Shown here one piece after another: positions 39,139 to 59,599 of a stretch of DNA of 64,000 nt. The DNA lies in assembly GCF_026212465.1 (NCBI RefSeq), contig NC_080063.1:18522797-18586796 (forward strand). The letters run 5' to 3'. The position numbers and the translations under genes were made by a program. Within the stretch, counting starts at the first letter, position 1. The number at the start of each line of letters is the position of its first letter. Source of the stretch: Amaranthus tricolor. Its lineage: Eukaryota; Streptophyta; Magnoliopsida; Caryophyllales; Amaranthaceae. The notes under the pieces are model-generated. The model saw only the letters and a program-made list of their open reading frames with translations. It did no database searches and had not been told where the DNA came from.

Positions 39139-42100
39139 TCAACAACGAATAGGTGCAATAGGTGATTTAACTTCGGGAGTAGTACCACCACTTCTGCAAA
39201 TATGGTTACCTATGGGACTTCTCCGAGTTTTGGGTCCATGGCTTGCCTTTTGACGATCGACACTTTGTTTTACCTCGACCTTTATAGGGTATAAATCATG
39301 ATTAGGCGGATATAAATCGACAATGGGCTTACATTCTTGTAGTTTCTCTAGTGTTGAAACCACCTCGGTCATATTTGGCCTAAATCTAGGGTCCATTGAC
39401 AGGCATTGGATAACAAGGTTGCCTAGGACTTTTGCTGATCTAGAGGAGTACTTCCCTTGGATTCTTGTATCCATGATTTGGCGTGTTTTCTCTTTTCGAA
39501 GGTAAGGCATCGCCCATTGAACTAGATCCCTCTCGGTACAAGCCCGATTTGAATCTAACACTCGTTTTCCTGTCATTACTTCTAGGAGAACAACCCCAAA
39601 ACTGTAAATGTCATTCTTTGGAGTGAGGTGACCTGCAAAACAAGCAAGATTTCAAGCTCAAGATAACACATCCAAGAGCAAAGATCACGGGCAGTAAACT
39701 TTGGTCTTATCACCTTACAAAAATAAGATTCAGAAGCAGAGAAACTCGATTAAGGTCGTTCTCTTCAACTTGATTTTTGAAATTATTACTTATTCTTATC
39801 TTATTGAAATCAGATCATATCAGAATGGATCATATCAAAACTATTCAAATCAAATCATAAAGTTTCAGATTGGATCAGACTAGACCAGACCAGAACCAGA
39901 TGCAGATAAAATCTAATAAGGAGTAATACAAATGTATGTTAAACCAAATCGATTGCATTCTTTTGTCTTATGTTAGTTCATCTAAATCTAGGTTACTAGT
40001 ATAAGGTGCACAAAACACTCATCTGAATGTATGTTAAACCAAATCGACTGCATTCTTTTGTCTTATGTTAGTTCAATATTAAGAGGGTTTTTAATACAAA
40101 TGACTCTAGCCATGACTTAGTTAGGCCCGAGCCTAGATTCTCCCGAACCCACATTATGCAAAAGAGAAACTAGAGGGACTTTTACCGGTGGCAATATATT
40201 CAGGAGCAGCATATCCATGGGTACCCATGACTCTAGTAGAAACATAACCTTGATCATCACACGGCCCATCTTTAGCCAAACCGAAATCAGAAAGCTTTGC
40301 CTCGAAATCCTGTATATATTACACATCATGAGAATGTTAAACAATGCAAGATATGATTCAGAAGTGTTTAAAAAGCTAATACATGTGTAAGACATACTGA
40401 ATCAAGGAGTATGTTGGACGGCTTAAAATCTCGATAGATGACTTTTATCTTAGGACTGTGGAGGAAAGCAAGTCCCTTGGCTGCACCAAGTACGATTTTC
40501 ATCCGAAGATCCCATGATAAAGGCTCACCATAGGATGATTCTGATTGAAAATAACATGATTGCACATTTTAGCAGATATGAAAATTTTGAATGATCGACC
40601 AAGATGATGTATTGATAAAGAACTCACTCTTAAACAAAAGATTCTCCAAGCTGCCACATGGCATGAACTCGTATACCAAGAGGCGATGTTCATCCTCTAA
40701 GCAGTATCCTATCAAGTTCACAAGATTACGGTGTCGTAATTGCCCCAAGTAGTTGATTTCAGTCTGAATTCAGCCAACACATTCAATCAATCAGTATATA
40801 TGATTTATTCATAACACATATCAACACAAGGTAGGATTAAAATACAATAGATCAGTAGATACATGTTTCCATCATTTCAGGCTCATATGTTACAATTGAG
40901 TGAGTGACCCATAGATACTATAGAAGACAACTATCTAAAGTTGCAGATGTTCATTCGGGACATCAAGTCGATTTTGGGTCATATCTTCTGGGTCGGTTTG
41001 AAATTGGGTTTTGTGTTCACATCGATTTTTACATAATTTTAATTTCATTTTGAAGTCGGGTTTGGTTACAAGGTCGAGCAAATCGGGTCATTGGATCTGT
41101 TTTAAACGCCTCTAATTAATAGCATACAATAAGCTATTAACTATAGTATAATCACTATGAAAACGAAACTTATATTGATATCAAATACAACACCATATAT
41201 TTAGGGTGTTTGACAAATGACTTTTTTTGGTTCGCTTTTATCTTCTTTTTTTTGTCTTTTATGTTGCTTAAATAGCAAAAAAAACCATTTGATGAATTGA
41301 TTTTAAGCCGGCTGAAAAGGTAACTTTTAAATCAAACCAAAAACAAAAAGTTATTGGTTTTTGTCTTTTTGACTTTTTTTCACTGATAAACAGCCAACAA
41401 ACATCTCCCCTTCCAGCTCTAGCTAAGAGTCATTTACCGAACATACACATTAATACATTATCAATATGCCTTAATAAGAGATACTAACCAGCCATTCACT
41501 GTGACCCTGACATCCTTCATGATTAAGCCTCTTAACAGCAATAACCATTCCAGAAGGTGGCTTAGTAGGCGCATAAGTTTGCTCATCAATCCAACCCTTG
41601 TACACACAACCAAACCCACCTTCTCCCAGCACACTATCAGGCTGAAAATTTCGAGTTGCTGTTGATAGATCATTGTAGGAAAAGCTCTTCAAATTTGAAG
41701 ATTGCAAAATCTCTCCCTCTGATCTTTTGTTCAATCTTTCTGAAGGAACCTTCTCAGATCCTTCGCCTTTACAATGAACACAACAATGTTAAGTACAAAG
41801 AAATAAAGCCTTCACACATGTGATGATCTTTCTTAACTAAGCACACTTTTACTTTTCTTCATGAATGATTGAAGGTTCCATTGTCAAAAACTCAAAATTA
41901 AAAGCACCTTTTTTAGACATAAAAATATCTAGAGTTGGATTTTTCAAAGTTCCAATCTTTTCCCCATTTACTATTGCATTCAAGATAACGTATATCATCC
42001 CTACCATAAATTCAAAATACTGGATAGGATGGACTGAACATTCAATAGTCAATTCTACATGTGTGCTTGAGCCAACTCGGTTATTATTTTTCTTTGTTAT

Positions 42101-42741
42101 ACTTCTATGTTGCAAAATTTGGACTATTAATCAAATGATATGAATCATGACATAGGCAGACTCAAGATTCTACCATACCTAACATGAAGATAATGCAACA
42201 TCATGTCTAAAAGAACAGAAAAAGTCAATATCCAACCAAAATTAAACCAACGCCTATTTGTTAGTCCGTCAAAATTCGTCACAAAATCACCCATGTGCCA
42301 CTCGTGTGGATACACCCACGGTGGGCTTGGGCTCACAAACCCACAACTAATGAACGTTAACTTCTATACACACCTAATAAGGTTTACTTTTTCCGAAACC
42401 ACAATCATTTAGTCTTACTAAATGTTTATGATCTTCAATTTCCAATTAAACTCAATGATCAACCAGCATAACCAAACATTAATCATGACTTGCACAATTA
42501 AACAACAATCCATTATCAAACCCCAAAAATCCAACACTCTCCAATTCAATCATCAACCAACATCATCAAAAACAACAATTACACAACATATTAAACCCAA
42601 AAATAATCAAAATAAACTGAAACCAATATATAAATTAGTATGAAATGCAATTGAAAGCGCCAAAATATTTGGTGGGTACTTACTAGTATGATGAACAGGG
42701 CTCTCATGAGCTTTAATTTGTACACTAAAACAACAACCCAT
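39139..42741 (-). CDS. Receptor-like cytoplasmic kinase VII (APK1/PBL type), 410 aa
   Basis: Ser/Thr kinase that relays signals from plasma-membrane receptor kinases. Six exons: 42741..42684, 41766..41489, 40763..40628, 40540..40398, 40309..40186, 39632..39139 (1233 nt, in frame). The N-terminus MGCCFS carries a Gly2 myristoylation site and two cysteines for palmitoylation, so membrane anchoring is likely. Next comes [18 protein letters not shown], a conserved RLCK-VII segment. The kinase domain has the Gly loop [11 protein letters not shown] (67-77), catalytic Lys98, [11 protein letters not shown] with catalytic Asp195, DFG at 213-215, and the activation segment [16 protein letters not shown]. 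All catalytic residues are intact, so an active kinase is expected. The tail is basic and disordered. Intron 2 hosts a MITE at 41204-41410. The exact PBL orthologue is not assigned. Confidence 0.93.
41204..41410. repeat. MITE-like element in an RLCK intron
   Basis: The left end GGGTGTTTGACAAATGAC and the inverse of the right end (GGGGAGATGTTTGTTGGCTG) give an imperfect inverted repeat. The core holds mirrored TTTTTTTGGTT / AACCAAAAAC arms. About 207 bp, non-coding. Confidence 0.4.
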
Positions 42742-43239
42742 GAAAAATTTGAGATTTTCTAGCAAAAGCTTTCTCTTTTAAGATTACCCAAATATGAAAA
42801 CAAGCTTGTAAGAGAGTAGGTGGATAAGGATTACATATTTATTTGAACAAGAAGCTGAAAGCAAAGAACAAGTCGACCAAAAATTCAAGCAAGTTGATGA
42901 GAATTGTATGAAAGATTTTTAATTTGATAAATGTTGAAAAAGACAGCAGTAGAAAAGTGGATGTGAAAATGGAATACAGTAGATTTCAATGTTTTGTAAC
43001 AGGGTTTATTTTAAGAAAGAGAACCTAGAAAATAGAAATGCACTAGAAAAAAAAGGGTTTAATTAACTTGGTGAGTGAGGTTAATTATATTTGCAATATT
43101 TTACTTTTAAATGTAATTTAAAGTCTTAATTATAGTATTTATAGTTTGAGTTATAAATAATTGAAATTTATTAAAAATTTTATTATGAAATTATGCAATT
43201 AGATAATTTAAATAAGATTTTATTTGATTATTTTTTAGT
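42742..43239. other. RLCK 5' flank
   Basis: Probable 5' UTR and promoter of the kinase gene in the first 250 bp, then AT-rich sequence up to the LINE fragment. No separate gene. Confidence 0.5.
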
Positions 43240-44500
43240 CTTATATATTTACGGTTCAGTGTACATTGAAGCCATACAGGATATGTATGACAGAGTTTCG
43301 ACTAGCATTCAAACACCGGTGCGGATAAGAGAGTCTTTTCCGATTAAAATAGGACTATATCAGGGATCGGCTCTATACCCTTTCATTTTTACTGTCATAA
43401 TGGAAGAGATTGCTAAATCTATTTGGGAGACGGTACCGTAGTGCATGATTTTCGCGGACGACATAGTGCTGGTAGCAGAAACTAAAGAAGTTAGTAACAA
43501 ATTGGATGAGTGGAGGGAAGCTTTAGAAGGCAAAGGATTGCGCATTAGCCGTACGAAGACCGAGTATTTGCGCTGTGACTTTAATGGGACATCACCGGTA
43601 AGTGAACTACAGGTGCCCATAAGTGAAACAGTTGTTAAGAGTACAACCAAGTACAAGTATTTTGGGATTGATCATTCAAAGGGATGGGGAGATTGACGGG
43701 GATGTAAATCATCGTATACATGCGGGTTGGCTCAAGTGGCGAGCAGCCACCGCAGTGCTATATGATAAGAAATTCCCGAGCAAGTTAAAAGGAAAATTCT
43801 ACCATGCGGCAGACCTGCTCTGCTATATGGGACCAAATGTTGGCCTGTAAAGAAGATTTTCGAACATAAGATGGAAGTTACAGAAATTTATATGCTGAGG
43901 TGGATGTGTGGGCACACATTGATAGATCGAATTAGGAACCAAGACTTTAGGGACAAACTAGGGGTAGCCTACCCCTATATCTAGAAAAATGCGCGAAAAT
44001 AGATTGAGGTGGTTTGGTCATGTGCAGAGAAAGACTTTCGACGCCCTTGTGAGGAGGGTAGAATGCATTATAATAGAGGGTAAGAGGAGTCGAGGAAGAC
44101 CCAAGAAAACTTGGGATGAACAAATAAGAGTTGACTTGCATGAGTTAAACCTCTCTGCGGACCTGACTAGGAATAGGAGCAGTTGGAGACGCCATATCCA
44201 TGTCTTAGATTACTAATGTCCTCTTAATTTTCCTTTTAGTGTCCTTAACCTCTTTGCTTATATCGTTTCATTTCTAGTAGTTCTTTGTTTTCCTTTTGTA
44301 GTGGTTCTACCTTTTATAGGCCTTTATGTTATCTTTGTGTAATCACATCTCTTTATCTTCCTCGAGCCGGGGGACTCCTTTGGCCGCGCTCTTCTTTATG
44401 GGTATGAGTTGTTGCCGTTTTTCCCTCCCCATACCCTTGCCTTAGTTTTTTCTATGAGCGGGATATACGGGTAGGATGATGATGATGATGGTAAAGTAAG
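43240..44500 (+). mobile_element. 5'-truncated, decayed RTE-clade LINE
   Basis: The reverse transcriptase C-terminal half and tail are recognisable: IQDMYDRVSTS, GLYQGSALYPF, FADDIVLVAET (the catalytic FADD box, 43450-43482), LIIQRDGEIDGDVNHRI, then MRENRLRWFGHVQR and SRGRPKKTWDEQI, ending near 44216. An in-frame TAG sits at 43439-43441 just before the FADD box, and the frame shifts by +1 near 43670. Further decay lies around 43840-43988. The 3' end has a TGATGATGATGATGG tail (44476-44492), a tail type seen in RTE elements. The element is non-functional. Confidence 0.8.
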
Positions 44501-47500
44501 ATATAAAGTTGGTATATGTGCTCGTGCATACTTTGATATAACGGGTCGGATAGGTCGACATTTGAGTTGGTTGCTTTTAAAAAATTCATTTTATGGTACT
44601 TTTATATGAAGTTACTATAAATGTAATTGGATCGACCTAACGATTCACAAAGTGAGAATATAATGACCATTAAGAAACTCTTAGAAAATGTATATAGGAT
44701 ACGGGCTGGTTAAAACATACTTAACCCACTATTCAATCCCTTTTATAATCTATCTCACTACATGGTAATAAAAGAGTCCGTAAAATAAAGACATTTGACA
44801 AAGTTTAATAAATTGTCATTTATCATTTCAAAACTTTTTTAGAAGTTTATGATTATGATATGATGAGCTTAAAATAGTACAAATCCACATATTTGCAATT
44901 ATAATAAAAATCTAAAATAAGGTACATTATATTTTAAACTCTAAATGTAGACAAAACTTTTGAACTTTGTAGGAGTAGTAAACTTTTTAATAATTGACTG
45001 AATTTTTTTTATTTACTTTGACGTGGAGTCATTTATTAATCAATTGTTTAATTATTAGAGGTTGATTTCTTACATAAATGTTAGTTTAATAATGCTTTAG
45101 AGGATTAGAGTCTTGAGTCTTCGCAAGTGAATACAATGAATATTGACCAACGTAATATAAAAATTAATCAAAAATCTCGCTTTATGTTTATTAAATTTTT
45201 TATTTCTCACATGGTTTATGTATTAATTTATTTCTCACATTAAGGTTTACGTAAACTCGGATTAATTATCAGATTGATTATTTATGAGACTGATTATGAA
45301 GGAATTTGGGTTTGGGTCTATTTAGTCTATAACTTAGATCATTTTATTAAGAGCTTAATTAATATAAAATTGTTTAATATATAACACATAAAAATATATA
45401 GTGGATGAGTTTCTTCAACATTTAGAGATAAGAACAATATTTTTGATCAATTGACCTTGTGAACAATATGTTTGATAAAAGGATTTGAAAATATCCTCTA
45501 TTAAAAAATATTTTTATTCGTTTAAATTTCAAGCAAGAATTAATATTTAAAAATTTGACTATATCACAACTTTAAAAAGCTATTATATTCCTTTCAATTT
45601 GTAAAATTTTTATATTTTAATTTGTTCCGCTACTAGCCTGATACTGTATGTTTTTTTTTGGCAATGATTTTACTCTTTATTTTAATCTATCTATAAACTT
45701 GTTTTTTTCTTCATTTTAACCATTTATTTTTATCATGTATTTATTTTTTTATTTTATTTTCTAAATCAATTCATTTCAACCACTCACTTTGAAATAGATA
45801 AAAAAAATATATTTTAATATTTTAAAATTGGATGACCATTGATAGGTCTATCCATATTCAGGGTATATGTCAAACGCCAATAATTTTATGGCAGTACATA
45901 ATCCCTTAACTAAAAAGTAAAAGCATGCCTTATTTTCCATTTCCTTGTAGTCTTTTTAATTAAAAGAAATAGTCTCAAATGAAAAAAGTAGAAATCAAGA
46001 AATTGACTAAAAGTGTTAAAAATATTTTTTTTTTGTCTTTTGAGTTTGTAGTTGCACTATATTATTCAAATATATAAGTATTTTTTTTTAGTCATATGAT
46101 ATAAATTCAAAAAAATGAGAAAAATATATTTTTTTGAAAAAGTATGAGAAATATATAAAAGAGAATTACGACTATAATAAATAGTCCTAGCAAAAAAATT
46201 ATTTAGAATAAATATAATAGGATGAACTAAAATAAAATTATTTTATAGAACGAAGAGAGTAATATTGACTATCTTTTCCAATTGGCCAAGTAGTCAAAGC
46301 CACTATAACAAATAGTGATAGTACTTTATTATATTATTAGTTTACATGCATGCAAAAGTGTCACGTTAGGAAGCACTCAAGCAAGGATAGCGATAGTATA
46401 ATTTATTTTTATATTGATTATAGCCAATATTAATTTTTGATGTTAGATATTCTTTTATAGGAGTAATACTATGTTTATGTAATATTTTAACATTATGTAT
46501 AAGAAGAGTATGTGTTATATTTAATTTTCTAGTTGAAAGGGTTTTTGTTTAAGATTGGGTGAGGAGGTTAATTTCTTGATGTGTTATGTTTCATTTTATT
46601 ATAAGACTGTTATTATCTAAGATTGAATTTATTATTTGATCACACACATTTATATTAAGATTGAGTAATAAAAACAATAAATGAACATATTAAGTATAAC
46701 ATATACGTTATACGAACAAAAAGTATGAAGGTTCAAAGGGAGAAGAACGATAACATATATTATTTCAAACATATAATTGGAAAAAATCTTTAAAAAAATA
46801 AATCTTACACAAAATTACTTATTATTATCAAATTGTTATTTTGAGCAAAATTATTGGTAAATCATAGACCTTAAAAAGTAAAATATGAATCATTTGACAC
46901 AAAAATTTTTCAAAAATTGTAGTTGAAGAAAAAGTCAAACCACTTTATCTTCAACCAATTACATGTGGATGAAATGTCAACTAACAATAAATACTTATAA
47001 TACTACGTAGACATGTTTAGTTATTAGTTGGTCTTCACAAATACTCAAAATAGATAGAAATTAAAACCTCTCTCCCTATAACCACAAATGCCAAGTCCAC
47101 ACCCTTATTTCCTTTCAAAAGAACAATTCTAAATCTAACCTTAAATATAGATAGCATTAATTATTTTCTTCTTTGAAATATTTTATCATTTTTCAAATAT
47201 GTAGTGCTTTGAAAAGAAAAATTACGTGAATGAAAATTAAGAGAATATATAGTCATTTTCAAATCAAAATATAACAAAAACAATGAGTTACACTAAATTT
47301 CAAAACTTAATAATTTTTATGACACATACGTTGGGTGTATGCACTTATGACTTATTGATAGTTCGTTAATTATTTTATTTCCTTTTTATTTTTTTTAAAG
47401 TGACTTTTTTGTCTTTAGATTATGACATGATAAGATATAAAACCGTTTCTACACAAATTAAAAATTGACCAATTCTAAAAGTACAGGAATTTGTTTTATT

Positions 47501-48610
47501 TTCATAAGAAACTTTCCTCATTAAGTTTATAATTAATTATACTACACCCTTTTCTTCCAATTTAATATACTAGTATTTCGGTTTAAGATAAAAAAATTTA
47601 TTGAATTTTTTGAGATTATAATCAGACTCATAGTCTAATATTTCGCACAAAATCAAGATCTTGGAGAAAAGATAGCAGATAAATCTTATCTTCTCTAGCA
47701 TAGGAACCCGCAAATTACAATGCAAGCTAAATTTAGAGTCATTTTGAACACAAAATAAACAAATAAATAATCGAGTAACATAAGATGTAATAAACAAATT
47801 AGATTTGTAGTTAGGACAAAAGGTGGGTGGTGAAAAAGAACTATCAAAAGTCTAAGATGTGAATATGTTAGTCTCAAAATACTCCTATTTATGTAAGATC
47901 TTGTTAAACTTATTTATAGGTGAGTTTTTTACTATACTTTTTATCATGTGTATCTAAAAATATTGAGACATAATTTTTTTAAAGAAAAAAGTGTGCAAAA
48001 AGTAAATGAAAAAAACAAATATGAATATGAAGATGAAACAAGTCTTGGGAGTTATAACCACAAGTCAAAAGATATAGTTTAATAATGATACTTCATCTCA
48101 GTTGTTATCCATTGCTTTGTGCACAATGAAGTGTAGTTTAACATTAGCTATTTAGCTTTTAGTTATATGTACAAGTCGTCGTTGAATAGAGGCATTTGAT
48201 AAAACTAAAAGTGGTAAACTATTGAATAGAAAAAAATAGGTTAAAAATGCAAAAACCAATCAAAAAAACTCTAAAAAATTATTTGCTAAATATAACCATG
48301 ATAATTTGGTATGTTAAAATAAGAATTTTTGGCTACATATGTAGCAAAATGGGAAGAAGATCAAAGATGGAGGACATACAATAATGGCACAACATAAAAT
48401 CGGAGAGAAAAAACTGAAAATCCTTTCAGATGAGAAAACTCGATAAATGTTGTACAACAAATACATAATTTAATCATAAACTCCGATTATTTTCACTACA
48501 TCTACATGATAGCCAAAAACTATTAGTTAGAGAAGATACAAAGTTTAGGAATCTAGCTTATTCTCTCATATGTGGTTTGCAGCGAGTGTCTTCATACAGT
48601 GTTCCAAAGT
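44501..48610. other. Long AT-rich intergenic region
   Basis: About 4.1 kb without a supported gene on either strand. Sequence is dominated by short A/T runs, and open frames are short and featureless. 48480-48610 probably contains the TPI 3' UTR. Confidence 0.55.
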
Positions 48611-54829
<6,219 letters not shown>

Positions 54830-56178
54830 TGTACTAAAGAATCTGACGGAAAGTTTTCCTTCAGCGAGATTTGTTTTTCGTAGTTAGGTTGTGAGACTTC
54901 TGTGAGCGCGATTAGTTTTTAAAGTGAGTGGTTGGTTTGTTTAAGAAAAGGGCAATAATACTGTGAGGGGTAAAGCATCTGATGGCATCTGCTTCATAAA
55001 TAAAACTAGATGGTCAAATATTATTCTACAGTCTACACCATTTGTCTTTTTTTAGTAATTGTTTTTTTATTTTCGTTAATCCATCCTTTAGTGTTTTTTT
55101 TTTTGAAATAGAATCTTTAAATTTTACCCCTAAATTTTAATTAAGGATTCTTATAATTTAATCATGATTCGATTTTAAATAATTTTTTAATAAATATAAT
55201 TGAAGTTGTGATTTTAACTTTGCATTATGATTAGTCATAAAATAAATGGAAAATACAAAGAAACATAAACTTTTGTTGGATTTAATAATTATTTTCGCCT
55301 TATTTTTTCTATATAAGTAAAATTTTCAATAACTATCATAACTGTTAATTTTATCAAATATTATTAATTTATTCAGTTAATTGGACAACTAATTTTTTAA
55401 TAGCTATAATTATATATATGTAGTTATCAACAGCTACAACTATTTAAACGGCTACAAATTATAGCTAATTAAAGATTATGTTGGGCCAAATAGACCGCCC
55501 CCAAGCGGGTTGAGCTTTTGAATATTCGCAGATTCGTGATAACATGGTCTGCGTGAGTGCTGAGTGCTGACTGCAGCATTTTGTCATAAAGGTGAGTGTT
55601 AAAACGTTGTGCTCCTTGCTGAACATAGATGGACATGGTCTTTCCAAGGTATCAATGGGGCAATAAGCCTCTATTTTTTATTACATTATGAATAGTCAAC
55701 AAAAAAAATTAAAACAATAATTGTATTCAAGAAATTGTAACATCTATCAATGGCACAAGCATTTAAGAAGATGATAAAAGTTATTAAATTGTGCGAGTGT
55801 CGGGTACAACTAAAAATATACAAATTAAATTATTATGAAAAATAGTTTTTTTAAGAGATACTTTATATATATTTGCTAAATAACTTAATTAATACAATTA
55901 AAAGAGGAAATAACAACATGGGTTTTATGTTTTAAAGTCGTCTTTCTGCGAAACGATCTCTCACAAAAATAGCTATAAAAAATAAGAGAAAATAAGATAA
56001 GATACATAAATAAAAATTAAAGAAAGTTGTAGAGTTACTCAAGATGGAAAACAATGTCAAGTTAAGTGAACATAAAATAGAAAATATAGCAATTTCATTG
56101 GGACAAAAAAAGTAACATTAACAATGTATTTGACTACTTAATGTGAGTAACATTAATATGACTAGTTTAATTGATAAA
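54830..56178. other. TPI 5' flank and AT-rich spacer
   Basis: 54830 to about 54960 is probably TPI 5' UTR and core promoter. The rest is AT-rich. Phrases such as GTCGTCTTTCTGCG...GATCTCTCACA near 55936-55966 may be a MITE remnant. No gene. Confidence 0.5.
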
Positions 56179-56183
56179 CGAAA
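56179..56183. repeat. Target-site duplication, left copy (CGAAA)
   Basis: CGAAA directly precedes TGTAACACCCC at the left end of the chromovirus and matches CGAAA at 61547-61551 exactly. Confidence 0.85.
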
Positions 56184-56840
56184 TGTAACACCCCTGAATT
56201 TCAGACCCTTCAAGAGTGTCACTTGTAGAAATAAATAATTATTTAAATAGGAAAAAGAAAGAGATGACGTTTGAAAACTTCCAAACAAAATCCTACGGAA
56301 ATTTCGGCAGCATCTACCTTGAAATTTGACGCGCCAAAGATTTAGACAAACAAAAAAAAAATCATCATAATGAAGAGGCATCAATGACCTCGTAACAGAA
56401 TCGCGGCGGAAAGGTCATCGCCAAAACCTCTGTCGACATGCTAAGCATGGATCGTGGTTCCCATGTAAACACTTGGGTTTTCCAAGCAAAAAGATAATCC
56501 ACTGTACAAGCCATTCAAGATACTATAACAAAATATAAAACGATATAAAACTTTGCAGCGGAACGAATTACATCAAAAGGAGGACTCATGCCTCAACCAA
56601 AACATACACACTTTCAATTCGAAATCACATATCGCGTCAAAATGGTTCGACAGGACACGCGTTAAGGTTCTCACTCGATCCCCCCCATATGCAATGCAAG
56701 GAAACTCCAAAACCTGCAAGACCTATCTACGACGCCCCTGCTGCTCGACGTAAAGTCATAGACCAAACGTGTCATAGCAGGGCCATCAGAGACAAGCCGT
56801 CAACAAGGAAACAAGCAGTACACGTCAGTATCTAGCAACA

Positions 56841-56875
<35 letters not shown>

Positions 56876-58839
56876 ACCAACAATCAATTCAACAAACGAG
56901 GGAAGAAGGACACTCCAATGTATAAAAATCTACTCCAACCATTCCTCACTTCTGTGCACTTCTCAATGCCTTCACCATTTTCTATTTCTTCCTTAATTCC
57001 ACGTATCTTCTTTTGTGACTAGAGGCCACCATATTGGGGTTTGCAAGACCCACATGGCAACACCTCAGCCAAGGACGGTGACGGCCATGCCGGTGCCCAA
57101 TGGCAAAGTATGATCATACCCCCGTACAGCGACCATATATAGATGATCCATGCCTCCGGGAACTAAACCAACTGGGGTACCAATCCAGTGGAGTCACAGT
57201 AACATCCAACTTAATATCTCATCAATAAGGGACTCATTCCCATTCCATCTCATATAATCCAACATTCTACTCTTGCGATATCAGAACTCAATCTCTACCA
57301 TCTTTACAACTGATTTTCACTTGTAACACAAACTTAACAGTATTTAAATAGCAATTCATATTCAACCTAGCTCGTATAATATCATCACGCAAGGAAAATA
57401 TATTGAAGATGCATGCAAGAATCAGTTACTGCGTGTACTTACCTGCACTGCAAGATGACAAGCCACAAAAATCGCTTCGAAGGGGTTCTTACGCCCCTCT
57501 TATGAACCGGGCACCTATACACGTTTAAAGTAAGACTAATAAGCCTACTTCATATCATTTACGAAGCACCGACTCCATACAAGCTACGCTATTAGCCAAT
57601 TAAGTTTCGATTCAAGCTAATACGCATTCTACGCATACTCATGCAATAAATTCAACCCATGTTCATACATGAACTACGCCATCAATTCCAATCAAACCAT
57701 AACATTAGATTCTAGTCAGGTTTATATCAAGATATGTTCAAGAACACGTAATACATGACGTTACACTTAATAACAATCATATCACCTATGATAGTAGGGG
57801 TTTATTATTTTTTTTTTTCCAAGGTTTTTTTTTTTTTTTTTTTTTTTTTAGAGTGAAACGATTAAGAATAAATTAGATTTGTAGCTTGGCGAATCAATAA
57901 CGATTCGTATAATTTGGGTCAAAGTCACCCAACTTAGCAACACAATTGAACATATCAGTATAGCAACCGAGCTCAAAACTAACCACCTCATCAACGGCTA
58001 TAACCACGATAATACTTTCATTAATGACAATCGCTACCTTAATCCGTCTCAGTAATTATTATTATCGTTTACTCTACAACAATGGATATTAGCAATACTA
58101 GTCACCATTCATCCAAAGTGTCACATACACAAGCTTATACAAGATTTCCAACACAAAACATCATCCAAGCCACAAAAATAGTATATACTACTTTTAATTC
58201 ATCCACCCCTAACTTATTCAAGTTCAATTCACATTTTCAAATGCTTACCCACTTTAAATCCTATTAAGATATAACTTAATCCAAGCTAAGATTCATGAAT
58301 TTACCCAAATTACTACCTTTAAATTCATCATAACATAAACCCTAATTTATCTAATTTCAAATCACCATAATAATCAAACCCATAGCAAAAATCAAGATAT
58401 TCATACTCCAATTTAACAAATATGAACTCTAAATAATAAGAAATCAAATATCAACACATACAAACTTAATTTGGGTAAGAGATTGCTCACAAGAGGAACT
58501 AGAAATGGGTGAGGGTGTTGGTGGTTTTGGAGGACACCACACGACTGGCCTTGGCTGCTGGTGGCGGCAGCCTTCACGGCAGAAAGGGGAGGAGCAAGCG
58601 GCGGTCGGGCTACTGTGCAGCAGCTGCTTGGGGGTGAGACGCGGCCTCTGCTGCTGGTGGCTGCTGCTTGCGTGGGGAGAGGAGAAGCCGGCTGCTGCTG
58701 CCGGTTTGGAGGAAGAAGAGGTGGCGGCTGGCGGCAGGTCTGGCTGGCGGCTGGAAGGAGAGGAGAAGGGAGAAGGGAGAAGGGAAAGGAAGGAGGAGTG
58801 ACGGCTTTTCCTCAAAGATTAGGGTTTTGTGGGTTTTAA

Positions 58840-58880
<41 letters not shown>

Positions 58881-59193
58881 TATTATTATCATGCTTATTT
58901 TATTTATTTTTATCTCGGTTCATTTTGTTGCGAGATCCAACTAAGAGACTCACTTTCGCGGCCTCACACATTTTAATAAAATAATCATTTCGATTCGAGC
59001 CTCTTTATTTAAGAAATCGTAACTATATTTTTGATATATATATATATATATATATATATAAATTTACATTTAACTTCATGTATGCAAGGAATTTACTAAA
59101 ACTAATTTCAGAAATAATTAAATATAATCGTAAAATCTTTAAAAACCATTAAAATATTAAATTATTACGTCATTAAAATCTCGGGGTGTTACA
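56184..59193 (-). repeat. 3' LTR of the chromovirus, 3010 bp
   Basis: On the minus strand it begins TGTAACACCCCGAGATTTTA (59193) and ends TTCAGGGGTGTTACA (56184), giving an 11-bp TGTAACACCCC / GGGGTGTTACA inverted terminus. Inside are a (TA)n run at 56843-56872, poly-T runs at 57827-57849 and 58842-58876, a GC-rich block at 58500-58800, and a (TA)n at 59034-59060. Open frames in the GC-rich block are compositional and not genes. Confidence 0.85.
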
Positions 59194-59599
59194 GACTACC
59201 CCCCTTAAAAGGAGTTTCGTCCTCGAAACTAACGCAACCAAAGTACTAATTGTGGAAATTTATCTAATAACCCAAGAAGGTGTATTAACGATTTTAAACC
59301 TAAGGAATTAACTCAAGGATCGTGACCTTATTGACACTATTATACTCACTCTTATCCAAATATTCATGCATATTTTATTCCGAGCATTCATAGTCATCTA
59401 AATTAACTCAACACCCAAACAAGGCATGTAAATGTCACACAATTTACTTAACATAATCAATCGAAAGCATGTAGAAATCATACAATTGATTCGACACGAT
59501 CAAACAAAAGCATGCAATTTTCTAATAGGTCGGTATCATAGAGGAGGAAATGCATGCAAACGCGCGAAGTTCTATCACATTCTACCCCCCCTTAAAGAC

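Noticed and set aside
42203..42643. Plus-strand ORFs upstream of the kinase exon 2
   Set aside because: They lie in intron 1 of the kinase gene on the opposite strand and are low complexity (Gln/Asn/Thr-rich).
55465..55647. 60-codon minus-strand ORF with several Cys
   Set aside because: No signal peptide, no family match by eye, and repetitive flanks; probably chance.
58444..58877. Ser/Pro-rich and Gly/Trp-rich open frames in the chromovirus LTR
   Set aside because: They lie in a GC-rich block of the LTR on both strands and in several frames, which reflects base composition and not coding.
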